DNA of 64,000 bases from an uncultured Lachnospiraceae bacterium. Its GTDB lineage: Bacteria; Bacillota; Clostridia; Lachnospirales; Lachnospiraceae. The notes under the pieces are model-generated. The model worked only from the letters and a program-made list of their open reading frames with translations. It was not told the origin of the DNA and searched no databases. The stretch lies in contig CAJUAA010000018.1 of assembly GCA_910584205.1 (NCBI GenBank), positions 1 through 64,000 of the forward strand, given 5' to 3'. Both the position numbers and the translations under genes were made by a program. Of the stretch, positions 49,127 through 58,172 are shown in pieces. Positions within the stretch are counted from its first letter, which is position 1; each line of letters begins with the position of its first letter.

Positions 49127-50377
49127 ATGGGAATTATAAAAGCAGCAGGAAACGCCGTCGGAGGCGCACTGGCAGATTCATGGCTCGAGGTATACGAAGC
49201 CGCTGACCTGGGCGAACAGGTCGTCTTCACCCGGGGCGTGAACATCCGTCAGGGCCAGAACCGGAAAAGCACTAAGGACACGGTATCCAACGGTTCCATC
49301 ATCCATGTGGCCCCGGGCCAGTTTATGATGCTGGTGGATGGGGGGAAGGTGGTCGATTACACCGCGGAGGAAGGATACTACGAAGTGAAGGATTCCTCCC
49401 TTCCGTCCGTCTTCAACGGACAGTTCGGAGAATCTTTAAAAGAATCTTTCAACCGGATCCGTTTCGGCGGACAGACGCCGCTGAAGCAGAAAGTCTTCTT
49501 TCTCAATCTCCAGGAGATCAAGGGAATCAAGTTCGGCACCCGCAACCCGGTCAATTATTTTGACAATTTCTACAACGCGGAGCTGTTTCTCCGGGCCCAC
49601 GGAACCTATTCCATCAAGATCACCGACCCCCTGAAATTTTACGCGGAGGTCATTCCAAAGGACCTGGACCATGTAACCATCGGCAAAATCAACGAGCAGT
49701 ATCTCAATGAATTTCTGGAGGCGCTCCAGTCCGCCCTGAACCAGATGTCCGCAGACGGCATGCGCATCTCCCATGTCACGTCCAAAAGCCGGGAACTGGG
49801 CCGATATATGGCCGATGTGCTGGACGAGGACTGGAACCGTACCAGAGGCATGGAAATCCAGGCGGTCGGCATCGCCAGCGTAACCTACGATGAAGAATCC
49901 CGGGAACTGATCCACATGCGCAATCAGGGCGCCATGCTGGGAGATCCCGCCGTCAGAGAAGGCTATGTGCAGGGCGCCGTCGCCAGGGGCATGGAAGCGG
50001 CAGGCTCCAACAGTTCCGGCTCCATGACCGGCTTTCTGGGCATGGCTGCCGGGCTGCAGGCCGCCGGCGGCTTCACGAATACCGCCTCTCAGACGAACCT
50101 CACGCAGATGCAGCAGGCACAGGAAGTAAAACCCGCGCCCTCCGCTGACAGCTGGACCTGCTCCTGCGGCGCGGTCAACACCGGAAACTTCTGTCAGAAC
50201 TGCGGCAGCAAAAAACCGCTCCCCGACACCTGGACCTGCTCCTGCGGCGCGGTCAACACCGGAAATTTCTGCCAGAACTGCGGCAGTAAAAAACCTGTTG
50301 CCGACAGCTGGACCTGCTCCTGCGGTATGATCAACACCGGAAACTTCTGTCAGAACTGCGGCAGCAGGCGTTCCTGA
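49127..50377 (+). CDS. SPFH-domain (YdjI-like) protein with three C-terminal zinc ribbons
   Basis: 416 residues. N-terminal SPFH/virion-core-like domain (about 1-300; 'GIIKAAGNAVGGALADSWLE', 'FFLNLQEIKGIKFGTRNPV' and 'VTIGKINEQYLNEFLEALQSALNQM', split) with a conserved Gly/Ala-rich stretch after. C-terminally there are three near-identical units of about 25 residues, each a CxC...CxxC zinc ribbon ('WTCSCGAVNTGNFCQNCGSKK'-like; four Cys each). In Bacillus, YdjI works with YdjG (zinc ribbon) and YdjH (TPM) to hold a PspA-type stress protein at the membrane. The same three gene types occur here in order, without a pspA gene. Confidence 0.88.
   Translation: MGIIKAAGNAVGGALADSWLEVYEAADLGEQVVFTRGVNIRQGQNRKSTKDTVSNGSIIHVAPGQFMMLVDGGKVVDYTAEEGYYEVKDSSLPSVFNGQFGESLKESFNRIRFGGQTPLKQKVFFLNLQEIKGIKFGTRNPVNYFDNFYNAELFLRAHGTYSIKITDPLKFYAEVIPKDLDHVTIGKINEQYLNEFLEALQSALNQMSADGMRISHVTSKSRELGRYMADVLDEDWNRTRGMEIQAVGIASVTYDEESRELIHMRNQGAMLGDPAVREGYVQGAVARGMEAAGSNSSGSMTGFLGMAAGLQAAGGFTNTASQTNLTQMQQAQEVKPAPSADSWTCSCGAVNTGNFCQNCGSKKPLPDTWTCSCGAVNTGNFCQNCGSKKPVADSWTCSCGMINTGNFCQNCGSRRS
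50152..50371 (+). repeat. Three tandem units of about 75 bp encoding zinc ribbons
   Basis: Units start near 50152, 50230 and 50308. Each carries TGGACCTGCTCCTGCGG followed by ATCAACACCGG or GTCAACACCGG and a CAGAACTGCGGCAG end. High DNA identity between units (including synonymous sites) points to recent duplication or gene conversion. Confidence 0.82.
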
Positions 50378-50397
50378 CCCGGGCAGGAGGCAACAGC

Positions 50398-51435
50398 ATG
50401 TCAGCACTTACATACAAATGTCCCAACTGCGGCGGTTCCATGGTCTTTGATCCAAAGCAGCAGTGCTTCTCCTGCGAATACTGCCTGTCCGCCTTTCGCA
50501 GAGAGGAACTGGAGCCGCCCCAATCGGACCAGTCAGACGAAACGAACGAATCAGGCCAGGCGGACCAGGCGCTGCTCTATACCTGTCCCGCCTGCGGCGC
50601 CGCCATTGCCATGGACCAGACGACGGCGGCCGGTTTCTGCTACTACTGCCACAATCCCGTCGTCCTGTCCGGGAAACTGTCCGACCGGCAGGCGCCGTCC
50701 CTGGTCCTTCCCTTTCAGATTTCCAGAGAAGCGGCAGAGGAACGGTTCCTCTCCTGGATCGGGCATAAAAAATACATCCCTCCGGCTTTTTTCTCCCGAA
50801 CACAGCTGGAAAAGCTGTCCGGCGTCTATTTTCCCTACTGGACCTGCAGCTGCACCATGGAAGGAACCCTCTCCGGCACCGCAACGGATCTCCGGGTCTG
50901 GCGGACCGGCGATACCGAATATACAGAGACAAAAACCTATTCCATCCAACGGTCCGGCAGGATCACGCTGTCCGACCTGTCCAGAAACGCCCTGCAGAAA
51001 GCCCAGGTACGGATGCTTGAGGGCATCCTTCCCTTTGATTTGACCAAAGCGGAGCGCTTCCATCCCGGATATCTGTCCGGATTTCAGGCGGAGGTAAAGG
51101 ATATGGAACGGGAAACCTTTGAATCCGAGGTCCGGGAGGAAGCGGAAAGCCATGCGAAAAAGCTCCTGATGGATACCGTTGCCGGGCACGGCCGGTTTTC
51201 CGTGGAAAATTTTCATACAGCGGAACAAAGCAGCGTCTGGCAGTATGTGCTGCTGCCCGTGTGGATCCTGACCTACCGGAAAAACGAGGAGCTGTATTAT
51301 TTTGCCATGAACGGCCAGACCGGCGAGATCTGCGGGCGCCTCCCCATCGACTACGCCAGACTTGCGGCCGCCTGCATCGGGATCTTTGCCGCAGTCACCG
51401 CAGCATTTACTTTGGCGGGAGGTCTTCTTTTATGA
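50398..51435 (+). CDS. Double zinc-ribbon (TFIIB-type, YdjG-like) membrane-anchored protein
   Basis: 345 residues; ATG 20 bases after the SPFH gene, GGAGG box. Two N-terminal ribbons: 'YKCPNCGGSMVF...FSCEYC' (about 5-32) and 'YTCPACGAAIAM...GFCYYC' (about 60-84). A middle domain of unknown fold follows, containing 'YFPYWTCSC'. A C-terminal helix 'LAAACIGIFAAVTAAFTLAGG' anchors it. Similar to B. subtilis YdjG by layout. Stop overlaps the next start (ATGA). Confidence 0.83.
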   Translation: MSALTYKCPNCGGSMVFDPKQQCFSCEYCLSAFRREELEPPQSDQSDETNESGQADQALLYTCPACGAAIAMDQTTAAGFCYYCHNPVVLSGKLSDRQAPSLVLPFQISREAAEERFLSWIGHKKYIPPAFFSRTQLEKLSGVYFPYWTCSCTMEGTLSGTATDLRVWRTGDTEYTETKTYSIQRSGRITLSDLSRNALQKAQVRMLEGILPFDLTKAERFHPGYLSGFQAEVKDMERETFESEVREEAESHAKKLLMDTVAGHGRFSVENFHTAEQSSVWQYVLLPVWILTYRKNEELYYFAMNGQTGEICGRLPIDYARLAAACIGIFAAVTAAFTLAGGLLL

Positions 51436-52274
51436 TTGATAAAAAAATAACGATCCTGCGGACCGCCGTTCTTCTTCTGTTGCTCTGCTTTTCTTTCACC
51501 GGAAGCGTCCGGGCTGACGCTCCTTCCCGGGTCTTTGACGTCGCCGGCCTGTTTTCCGAAGAAGAAAAGGAACGGCTGGAAGAAGCCATCCGGGACTTTC
51601 AGGAGGACACCGGTATGGACTGCGCCGTCGTCACCACAGACGACACCGGCGGAAGCTCTTCCCGGAAGTACGCAGACGATTTTTACGAAACACAGAACAT
51701 CGGCGCCGGCGGTTCTCACGACGGCATGCTCTATTTGATCGATCTGTTTCATGGGGAAATCTACATCTCCACGGAAGGGGAGATGCTGCGGTATCTGACC
51801 GATGACCGCCTGGACCTGATCCTGGATCACGCCTATGAAGACGCTTCGGAGGGGAACTATGCCGCAAGCGCACATACGGTCATTGCGGACTCCCGGGCGT
51901 TCTTTCTGGAGGGAATTCCGGACGGCCAGTACAACTATTCCGAGGAAACCGGACGGCGGGACCCTTACGCCCGGAAAACCTTCCCCTTCACGGCGCTGCT
52001 GCTGGGAATGCTGGCGGGCGCGGGCGCGGCTCTTGTAACCTTTTTCTCCGTAAAAAGCCGCTACCGTCTCACCAGAGAGACCTATCGCTATCCTCTGTCC
52101 GAAAAAGGCCGGCTTACGCTGAGCCGCTCCGAGGACCGGCTGGTAAACCAGTTCGTCACCCACCGGAGAATCCCGAAAAACCCGCCCTCCTCCGGCAGCA
52201 GCTCCAGAGGGCGTACCACCACCCACCGCTCCGGCAGCGGGCGCACCCACGGCGGGCGGGGCCGCAGGCTGTAG
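51432..52274 (+). CDS. TPM-domain protein (YdjH/YgcG-like)
   Basis: 280 residues from the ATG at 51432 overlapping the previous stop; the frame is open further upstream only within the overlapping gene. Signal peptide 'ILRTAVLLLLLCFSFTGSVRA', then a TPM domain ('RVFDVAGLFSEEEKERLEEAI...DCAVVTTDD...DGMLYLIDL', about 30-165), a membrane helix near 190 and a basic Ser/Gly/Arg-rich tail. TPM domains are found in proteins of membrane-stress complexes; third member of a ydjGHI-like set. Confidence 0.87.
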   Translation: MIDKKITILRTAVLLLLLCFSFTGSVRADAPSRVFDVAGLFSEEEKERLEEAIRDFQEDTGMDCAVVTTDDTGGSSSRKYADDFYETQNIGAGGSHDGMLYLIDLFHGEIYISTEGEMLRYLTDDRLDLILDHAYEDASEGNYAASAHTVIADSRAFFLEGIPDGQYNYSEETGRRDPYARKTFPFTALLLGMLAGAGAALVTFFSVKSRYRLTRETYRYPLSEKGRLTLSRSEDRLVNQFVTHRRIPKNPPSSGSSSRGRTTTHRSGSGRTHGGRGRRL

Positions 52275-52301
52275 GCCCCGCCCCGCCTCCGCGGAGGCCT
52301 A

Positions 52302-53315
52302 TCAGTTCCAGGGCAGCTCCGGGTTCTCGATCTTCTTGTCCCGGAGCATCAGGTCTCCCATGGCCTCTCTGGCCGGCTTGTTCTCGAACAACACCTTGTT
52401 CACTTCTTCCACAATGGGCATATCCACGCCGTATTTCCCGGAAAGTACCATGGCCGCTTTGGCGGAATGGACGCCCTCCACCACCATCTTTACCTCGTCC
52501 ATGGCCTCCTGCATGGTCCTTCCCTGTCCGATCAGATACCCGGCCTTCCGGTTCCGGCTGTGTACGGAAGCGCAGGTCACGATCAGGTCTCCGATCCCGG
52601 TCAGGCCGTTAAAGGTCTCGATCCGTCCTCCCATGGCCACGCCCAGCCGGCTCATCTCCGCGATTCCTCTGGTAATCAGCGCCGCCTTGGTATTGTCGCC
52701 GCAGCCAAGCCCGTCCGCCACGCCGGCCGCCAGGGCGATGACATTTTTCAGCGCTCCGCCCAGCTCGATTCCCAGCATATCCGGACTTGTGTAGACACGG
52801 AACACCTGATTCATGAAAATGTTCTGGATGTATTCTGCAGTCGCCCGGTCCTTCGCGCCCGTCACCACGGTGGTGGGAATCCCGTGCCCCACCTCCTCCG
52901 CATGGCTCGGCCCGGACAGGACCGCCGCGTTGGCGCCCGGGATCTCCTGCTCGATGATATCCGTCAGGATCATCAGCGTACTCTCCTCGATCCCCTTTGC
53001 CAGATTCACAACGACCGCGCCGGGTTCCACGCCGCAGGAAGCCATCTTCCGCGCCGTGCCGCGGACCGCCGTGGAAGGAACCGCCAGGATCAGCAGATCC
53101 CGTCCGCTCACTGCCGTCTTCAGATCCGATGTAAATTCCGTCCGCTCCGAAAGCCGGACTCCCGGAAGCTTCGCCTCGTTCTCCCGCTTCTCTCTCAGCC
53201 TTTCGGCCTCTTCCTCCCTGTGGGACCATACCATGACTTCATGCCCGTTGTTCTCCAGCACCTTTGCAATGGCCATCCCCCAGCTTCCTGCTCCGATCAC
53301 ACTGACTTTTGCCAT
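52302..53315 (-). CDS. gpsA: Glycerol-3-phosphate dehydrogenase [NAD(P)+]
   Basis: 337 residues from the ATG at 53315 (MAKVSVIGAGSWGMAIAKV) with GGAG seven to ten bases upstream. Rossmann motif GAGSWG; 'LSGPSHAEEVGHGIPTTVV', catalytic Lys in 'ELGGALKNVIALAAGVADGLG', and 'RGIAEMSRLGVAMGG'. It makes sn-glycerol 3-phosphate for phospholipids, the substrate of PlsY encoded next to it (67-base gap). Confidence 0.97.
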   Translation of the reverse strand: MAKVSVIGAGSWGMAIAKVLENNGHEVMVWSHREEEAERLREKRENEAKLPGVRLSERTEFTSDLKTAVSGRDLLILAVPSTAVRGTARKMASCGVEPGAVVVNLAKGIEESTLMILTDIIEQEIPGANAAVLSGPSHAEEVGHGIPTTVVTGAKDRATAEYIQNIFMNQVFRVYTSPDMLGIELGGALKNVIALAAGVADGLGCGDNTKAALITRGIAEMSRLGVAMGGRIETFNGLTGIGDLIVTCASVHSRNRKAGYLIGQGRTMQEAMDEVKMVVEGVHSAKAAMVLSGKYGVDMPIVEEVNKVLFENKPAREAMGDLMLRDKKIENPELPWN

Positions 53316-53382
53316 AATCCTCTCTCCTGTTGCTCTATTTTCCTCTGCCCGGACCGCCTCCATGCGCCCGGACACCCGTTTC

Positions 53383-54024
53383 CTACTCCGATTTCTTCTG
53401 GAATATTCTGCTCTCCGTTCCGTGCAGCAGCCTCACAATATTCGCCCTGTGACGGTAGATCGCCATACAGGCCAGCAGGACGCTGAGGGCATAGAATTCC
53501 ATCAGGTGTCCCTGGCTCATGCCGTAGTATCCGTTCTGTCCCAGCACCACCAGGACGACGACCAGCTCGATCACCACCAGAATCGACCCCAGCGATACAT
53601 ACCGGGTCAGAAAGATCGTCAGAAGAAATGTGGCCGCCTCCAGCGCCGTCACGATGGGTCCCAGCGTCAGCACAAGGCCCGCCGTGCAGGCGATGCCCTT
53701 GCCGCCCTTAAACCCCAGCTGCACCGGGAAATTGTGTCCCAGAATGGCGCCTGACGCCGCGTACATGCCAAGAAGAGGCAGCCAGTCCGCATCCTGCCGG
53801 CGAAACAGAAACCGCACCGCCGCAACCGCCAGCACCGTCTTCGCCACATCGCCCAGAAGCACGATGATCCCCGCCTTCTTTCCCAGCACCCGGAGGGCGT
53901 TGGTCGTCCCGGCATTGCCGCTCCCGTGCTCCCGGATGTCGATTCCGTTCATTCTGCCGTAAATATAAGCCGTCTGAAAGATGCCGAACAGATAGCCGAT
54001 CCCCAGACTGATCAATCGTTCCAT
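53383..54024 (-). CDS. plsY: Acyl-phosphate:glycerol-3-phosphate acyltransferase
   Basis: 213 residues, about six helices. Conserved PlsY motifs: 'HGSGNAGTTNALRVLGKKAG', 'GHNFPVQLGFKGGKGIACTAG' and 'TRYVSLGSILV'. Catalyses the first acylation in phosphatidic acid synthesis. Placed between der and gpsA, a common order in Clostridia. Confidence 0.96.
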   Translation of the reverse strand: MERLISLGIGYLFGIFQTAYIYGRMNGIDIREHGSGNAGTTNALRVLGKKAGIIVLLGDVAKTVLAVAAVRFLFRRQDADWLPLLGMYAASGAILGHNFPVQLGFKGGKGIACTAGLVLTLGPIVTALEAATFLLTIFLTRYVSLGSILVVIELVVVLVVLGQNGYYGMSQGHLMEFYALSVLLACMAIYRHRANIVRLLHGTESRIFQKKSE

Positions 54025-54028
54025 ACCG

Positions 54029-55351
54029 TCACTGTCCCTTTCTCTCGCGTATGATGAATTTCAGAGAAGTCCCTTTGAATCCGAACGTATCCCTGATCTT
54101 GTTTTCCAGATACCGGGTATAGGAGAAATGCATCAGTTCTTTATCGTTGACGAAGACCACAAAGGTAGGCGGTTTGACGGATACCTGCGTCACATAGAAG
54201 ATCTTCAGCCTCCGGCCCCGGTCCGATGGCGGCTGCTGCATGGCCACCGCCTCGGTGATGATCTCGTTGAGCACTCCCGTCTGAATGCGCAGCGTCTGAT
54301 TCTCGATGACCATGTCGATGGTCTCAAAAAGCTTCGGCAGGCGCTGCCCGGTCTGAGCGGAGATAAACAGGATTTCCGCATAGGGCATAAAGGAAAGCAC
54401 CTCCCTTACCCTTCTGGTAAATTCATAGATGGTCTTGTCGTTTTTCTCCACCGCGTCCCACTTGTTGACCGCGATGATCACGCCCTTTCCCCGGTCGTGG
54501 GCGATCCCGGCGATCTTGGCGTCCTGCTCGGTGACGCCCTCCGCGGCGTCGATCACCACCACCACCACGTCCGCCCGCTCTACTGCGGTCACCGTGCGGA
54601 TAATGCTGTACCGTTCCAGCTCTTCCTTAATCTTGTTTTTTCTTCTCAGTCCCGCCGTATCAATGAATACATAGTCCTTCCCATTCCAGCAGATGTCCGT
54701 ATCGATGGCGTCTCTCGTCGTACCGGCAATGTCCGACACGATCACCCGGTTCTTTCCGGTCAGCCGGTTGATGATGGAGGATTTCCCCACGTTGGGCTTG
54801 CCCACGATGGCGACCTTGGGACGATCGTCCTCCTCTTCTCCGTCCGCCCGTTCCGGAAAGAAGGATACCACTTCATCCAGCATGTCTCCGATGCCAAGCC
54901 TGGACGCGGCGGACACCGGCACCGGGTCCCCGATCCCCAGATTGTAAAATTCATACACATCCGACATGTATTTCTGAAAGCTGTCCACCTTATTCACCAC
55001 CAGGACCACCGGTTTCCTGGAGCGGCGAAGCAGGTCCGCCACCTTGGAATCCGCGTCCTGCAGCCCCTGCCGCACGTCCACCAGAAAGACGATCACATCC
55101 GCCGTATCGATGGCGATCTGCGCCTGCTCCCGCATCTGGGACAGGATCACGTCACTGCTGTCCGGCTCGATCCCGCCGGTATCGATCATGGTAAAATGAT
55201 GGTCCAGCCATGTGACATCCGCATAGATCCGGTCCCTGGTCACGCCCGGCGTGTCCTTGACGATGGAGATGTTTTCCCCTGCCAGCGCGTTGAACAGCGT
55301 GGATTTTCCCACGTTCGGACGTCCCACGATCGCAACAATTGGTTTACTCAT
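54029..55351 (-). CDS. der: Ribosome assembly GTPase Der (EngA)
   Basis: 440 residues from the ATG at 55351 (MSKPIVAIVGRPNVGKSTLF). Two GTPase domains, each with G1 'GRPNVGKST' / 'GKPNVGKSS', G3 'DTGG' / 'DTAG' and G4 'NKVD' / 'NKWD', followed by a KH-like domain ending in 'GTSLKFIIRERKGQ'. Acts in 50S subunit maturation. Four bases separate it from plsY. Confidence 0.98.
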   Translation of the reverse strand: MSKPIVAIVGRPNVGKSTLFNALAGENISIVKDTPGVTRDRIYADVTWLDHHFTMIDTGGIEPDSSDVILSQMREQAQIAIDTADVIVFLVDVRQGLQDADSKVADLLRRSRKPVVLVVNKVDSFQKYMSDVYEFYNLGIGDPVPVSAASRLGIGDMLDEVVSFFPERADGEEEDDRPKVAIVGKPNVGKSSIINRLTGKNRVIVSDIAGTTRDAIDTDICWNGKDYVFIDTAGLRRKNKIKEELERYSIIRTVTAVERADVVVVVIDAAEGVTEQDAKIAGIAHDRGKGVIIAVNKWDAVEKNDKTIYEFTRRVREVLSFMPYAEILFISAQTGQRLPKLFETIDMVIENQTLRIQTGVLNEIITEAVAMQQPPSDRGRRLKIFYVTQVSVKPPTFVVFVNDKELMHFSYTRYLENKIRDTFGFKGTSLKFIIRERKGQ

Positions 55352-55400
55352 ACTAACCTCTTTCCAGGCCCTTGAAGCCTCTGACGCTTTGCAGGCCATT

Positions 55401-56702
55401 CTATTTGATGATCTGTTCGATCAGTTTGTTTCCGCCTGATTCTACTATGGATACTGTGATTTGTAAAGCTTTTTCCACATCTTCCACGGTCACATCGTCC
55501 AGAAAGACCGGCTCTCCGCTCTTCAGCATGTGTTCCGTGATCAGCAGCCGCTCTCCCAGCATGTTCCCTCTCAGCTGCCCGATCAGGTCCTGTCCCGTAA
55601 TCAGTCCCGCCACCGTGATCCGCTCTCCGAAGAAACGGTTTTTCACGGGAATGACACGGACCTGGACATTCGGGTATTTTTTCCGTATCCGTTCCACATG
55701 CGCCTTCAGAAACGGAGCAGCCAGTTCGCCGGTGGCGATGGTCGCCTGCCGCTTCCTGTCATCTCCCGCCAGGCCCTGAAGCGTTTCCGTCACTTCCTCC
55801 TCCAGAAGCCGCACCATGCCGACGCCGTTCTCCAGCTGCAGATAACCGTCATACGTGTCCGCCTCCGGCAGGGGCTGCTCCGCCAGCAGATACCACTCGT
55901 CCCCTCCGTGGACAAAGTGCGTCCCGTATTCCCTGTACAGCTTCTCCTGCCACCGGTGGATCAGATCCAGCACCCGGCAGGCGTCCTCCTTCGTAAACGG
56001 TTCCAGCGGATACAGCCCGTCCCGGTAACGGGTCAGTCCCACCGGCACCACCGACACGCTCTGAAGTTCCGGCAGATATTCCGTCAGATCCCGGATGGAG
56101 CGCTCCAGCTCCTGCCCGTCATTCACGCCTCTGCACAGGACGATCTGTCCGTTCATACAGATCCCGGCTTCCTTCAGACGCCGGACCTTCTCATGGATCT
56201 CTCCTGCAAAACGGTTATTCAGCATCCGGCAGCGAAGTTCCGGATTCGTCGCCTGAAAGGAAATATTGATGGGCGACAGCTTATAGTAGATGATGCGGTC
56301 CAGATCCCGGTCGTCCATATTGGTAAGCGTCAGATAATTTCCCTGCAGAAACGACAGGCGGGAATCGTCGTCTTTAAAATACAGCGTCTCCCTCATTCCT
56401 TTCGGAAGCTGGTCGATAAAACAGAAGATGCAGCGGTTCCTGCAGGACCGGTAATCGTCCATCAGCCCGTTCTCAAACTCCAGCCCCAGATCCTCTTCAT
56501 ATTCCTTCTCGATCTCCAGCTCCCATTCCTCGCCGTCCGGCTTCCGGATCAGGACCAGAATTTCCTCCTCATTCAGCAGATACCGATAATCAAATACGTC
56601 CTCCGGCTCCTGTCCGTTGACGGACAAAAGCACGTCTCCCGGACGGATATCCAGCTCCTGCGCGATGCTTCCCGGAGCGACTGCGCGTATCACATGTTCC
56701 AT
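55401..56702 (-). CDS. DUF512 protein: PDZ domain plus radical-SAM-like Cys motif
   Basis: 433 residues from the ATG at 56702 (MEHVIRAVAPGSIAQELDI). An N-terminal PDZ-like domain (about 1-60, 'RPGDVLLSVNGQEPED') is followed by 'CRNRCIFCFIDQLPKGM' (CxxxCxxC, about 80-95), 'KLSPINISFQATN', and the DUF512 region with 'FVHGGDEWYLLAE' and 'ATGELAAPFL'. Matches the widespread Firmicute family of putative radical SAM enzymes next to der. Reaction unknown. Confidence 0.9.
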   Translation of the reverse strand: MEHVIRAVAPGSIAQELDIRPGDVLLSVNGQEPEDVFDYRYLLNEEEILVLIRKPDGEEWELEIEKEYEEDLGLEFENGLMDDYRSCRNRCIFCFIDQLPKGMRETLYFKDDDSRLSFLQGNYLTLTNMDDRDLDRIIYYKLSPINISFQATNPELRCRMLNNRFAGEIHEKVRRLKEAGICMNGQIVLCRGVNDGQELERSIRDLTEYLPELQSVSVVPVGLTRYRDGLYPLEPFTKEDACRVLDLIHRWQEKLYREYGTHFVHGGDEWYLLAEQPLPEADTYDGYLQLENGVGMVRLLEEEVTETLQGLAGDDRKRQATIATGELAAPFLKAHVERIRKKYPNVQVRVIPVKNRFFGERITVAGLITGQDLIGQLRGNMLGERLLITEHMLKSGEPVFLDDVTVEDVEKALQITVSIVESGGNKLIEQIIK

Positions 56703-56824
56703 ATGTTCACCCTCATCCTGCGGGCCCTCTGCACAGCATACGGCAGACAAACCGGCAGCTTTCTGCTCTTACTATACTAAAGATCGGCAAAAAAAGCAAT
56801 GTTGCGAATTTTCTTCCGTATGGC

Positions 56825-56854
56825 TTGACTGCCCGTACAGAAAAATGATATAAA
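56825..56854 (+). promoter_or_regulatory. Sigma-A promoter of prs
   Basis: TTGACT (56825-56830), 18-base spacer, TATAAA (56849-56854), 38 bases before the start codon. Confidence 0.65.
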
Positions 56855-56891
56855 TAGATTAACTGCTGCACACAAAAGACTGGAGGGTTTT

Positions 56892-58070
56892 ATGTCCAAT
56901 AATTATTACTATGAGAATGTCCCGCCGATCGCTCCGCTGAAGATCGCAGCGCTGGAAGGCTGTATGGAGCTGGCCCGGAACGTGGACGACTATCTCGTAA
57001 AATTCCGCAGAAGAGGCAACCAGGATTTTCAGAACGCCCTGAATTTCCATGGCTATCATGAAGACTCCTACATGCTTCGGAGCGCATGCCCCCGTTTCGG
57101 GACCGGAGAGGCTAAGGGGATCCTCTACGATTCCGTCCGGGGCATGGATCTTTTTATCATGGCCGACGTCATGAACCACAGCCTGTCCTACACGGTCTGC
57201 GGGCATAAGCACTACATGTCGCCGGATGACCACTATCAGGATCTGAAGCGGGTCATATCCGCATCCAACGGAAAAGCACACCGGATCAATGTCATCATGC
57301 CGTTTCTCTATGAAAGCAGACAGCACAAAAGGAGCCAGCGGGAATCTCTGGACTGTTCTCTTGCGCTTCAGGAGCTGATCCACATGGGAGTCACGAACAT
57401 TATCACCTTTGACGCCCATGATCCCAGAGTGTGCAATTCCATTCCGCTCTACGGCTTCGACAGCTTTAATCCTCCTTACCAGTTCATCAAGGGACTGATG
57501 CAGGCCGAACCGGACCTTCTGGTGGACAAGGACCATCTGATGGTCATCAGCCCCGACGAAGGCGCCATGGAACGCGCCGTCTACTTTGCCGGCGTGCTGG
57601 GCGTGGATATGGGCATGTTTTACAAGCGCCGCGACTATTCTGTCATCGTAGGCGGTAAGAATCCCATCGTCGCCCACGAATTTCTGGGGGACGACCTGTC
57701 CGGCAAGGACGTCATCATCATCGACGATATGATTTCTTCCGGGGAAAGCATGCTGGATGTAGCATGCCAGATCAAGAACCGGGGAGCCAGACGGGTGTTC
57801 GTATGCGCCACCTTCGGGCTGTTCACCGACGGCTTTGAGAAATTTGACGAATATTATGAAAAGGGCTACATCAGCCACGTGGTAACGACCAATCTGAACT
57901 ACCGTCCGCCGGAGCTGCTGGAAAAACCCTGGTACGTGGAAGCGGACATGACAAAATTCCTGGCGGCGATCATCGATTGTATCAACCACGACGTATCCAC
58001 CGGGCAGGTAAACGATCCTACCAAACGGATCCACGACCTGCTGGAACAGATCGAACAGGAGGACTACTGA
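56892..58070 (+). CDS. prs: Ribose-phosphate pyrophosphokinase (PRPP synthase), long form
   Basis: 392 residues, longer than the usual 315, with an extended N-terminus; GGAGG box before the ATG. PRPP-loop 'DVIIIDDMISSGESMLDVA' near residue 280. 'ISPDEGAMERAVYFAGVLG' and 'RQHKRSQRESLDCSLALQELI' correspond to the ATP and ribose-5-phosphate regions. It makes PRPP for nucleotides, His and Trp. Single-gene transcription unit with a strong terminator after it. Confidence 0.92.
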   Translation: MSNNYYYENVPPIAPLKIAALEGCMELARNVDDYLVKFRRRGNQDFQNALNFHGYHEDSYMLRSACPRFGTGEAKGILYDSVRGMDLFIMADVMNHSLSYTVCGHKHYMSPDDHYQDLKRVISASNGKAHRINVIMPFLYESRQHKRSQRESLDCSLALQELIHMGVTNIITFDAHDPRVCNSIPLYGFDSFNPPYQFIKGLMQAEPDLLVDKDHLMVISPDEGAMERAVYFAGVLGVDMGMFYKRRDYSVIVGGKNPIVAHEFLGDDLSGKDVIIIDDMISSGESMLDVACQIKNRGARRVFVCATFGLFTDGFEKFDEYYEKGYISHVVTTNLNYRPPELLEKPWYVEADMTKFLAAIIDCINHDVSTGQVNDPTKRIHDLLEQIEQEDY

Positions 58071-58125
58071 TCCTCTTTCCAGACAATAAAATCCACGCTT
58101 TGCAGGTTTTCTGTCAAATAAATAA

Positions 58126-58166
58126 ACAGGCTCTCATGGAGGAATGGAAGGTCCATGAGAGCCTGT
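58126..58166. terminator. Bidirectional rho-independent terminator between prs and nagA
   Basis: Fifteen paired bases (58126-58140 with 58152-58166), loop of 11. Plus strand continues CTTTTGTT; the minus side has an A/T-rich TTATTTATTT run. Serves convergent prs (+) and nagBA (-). Confidence 0.9.
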
Positions 58167-58172
58167 CTTTTG

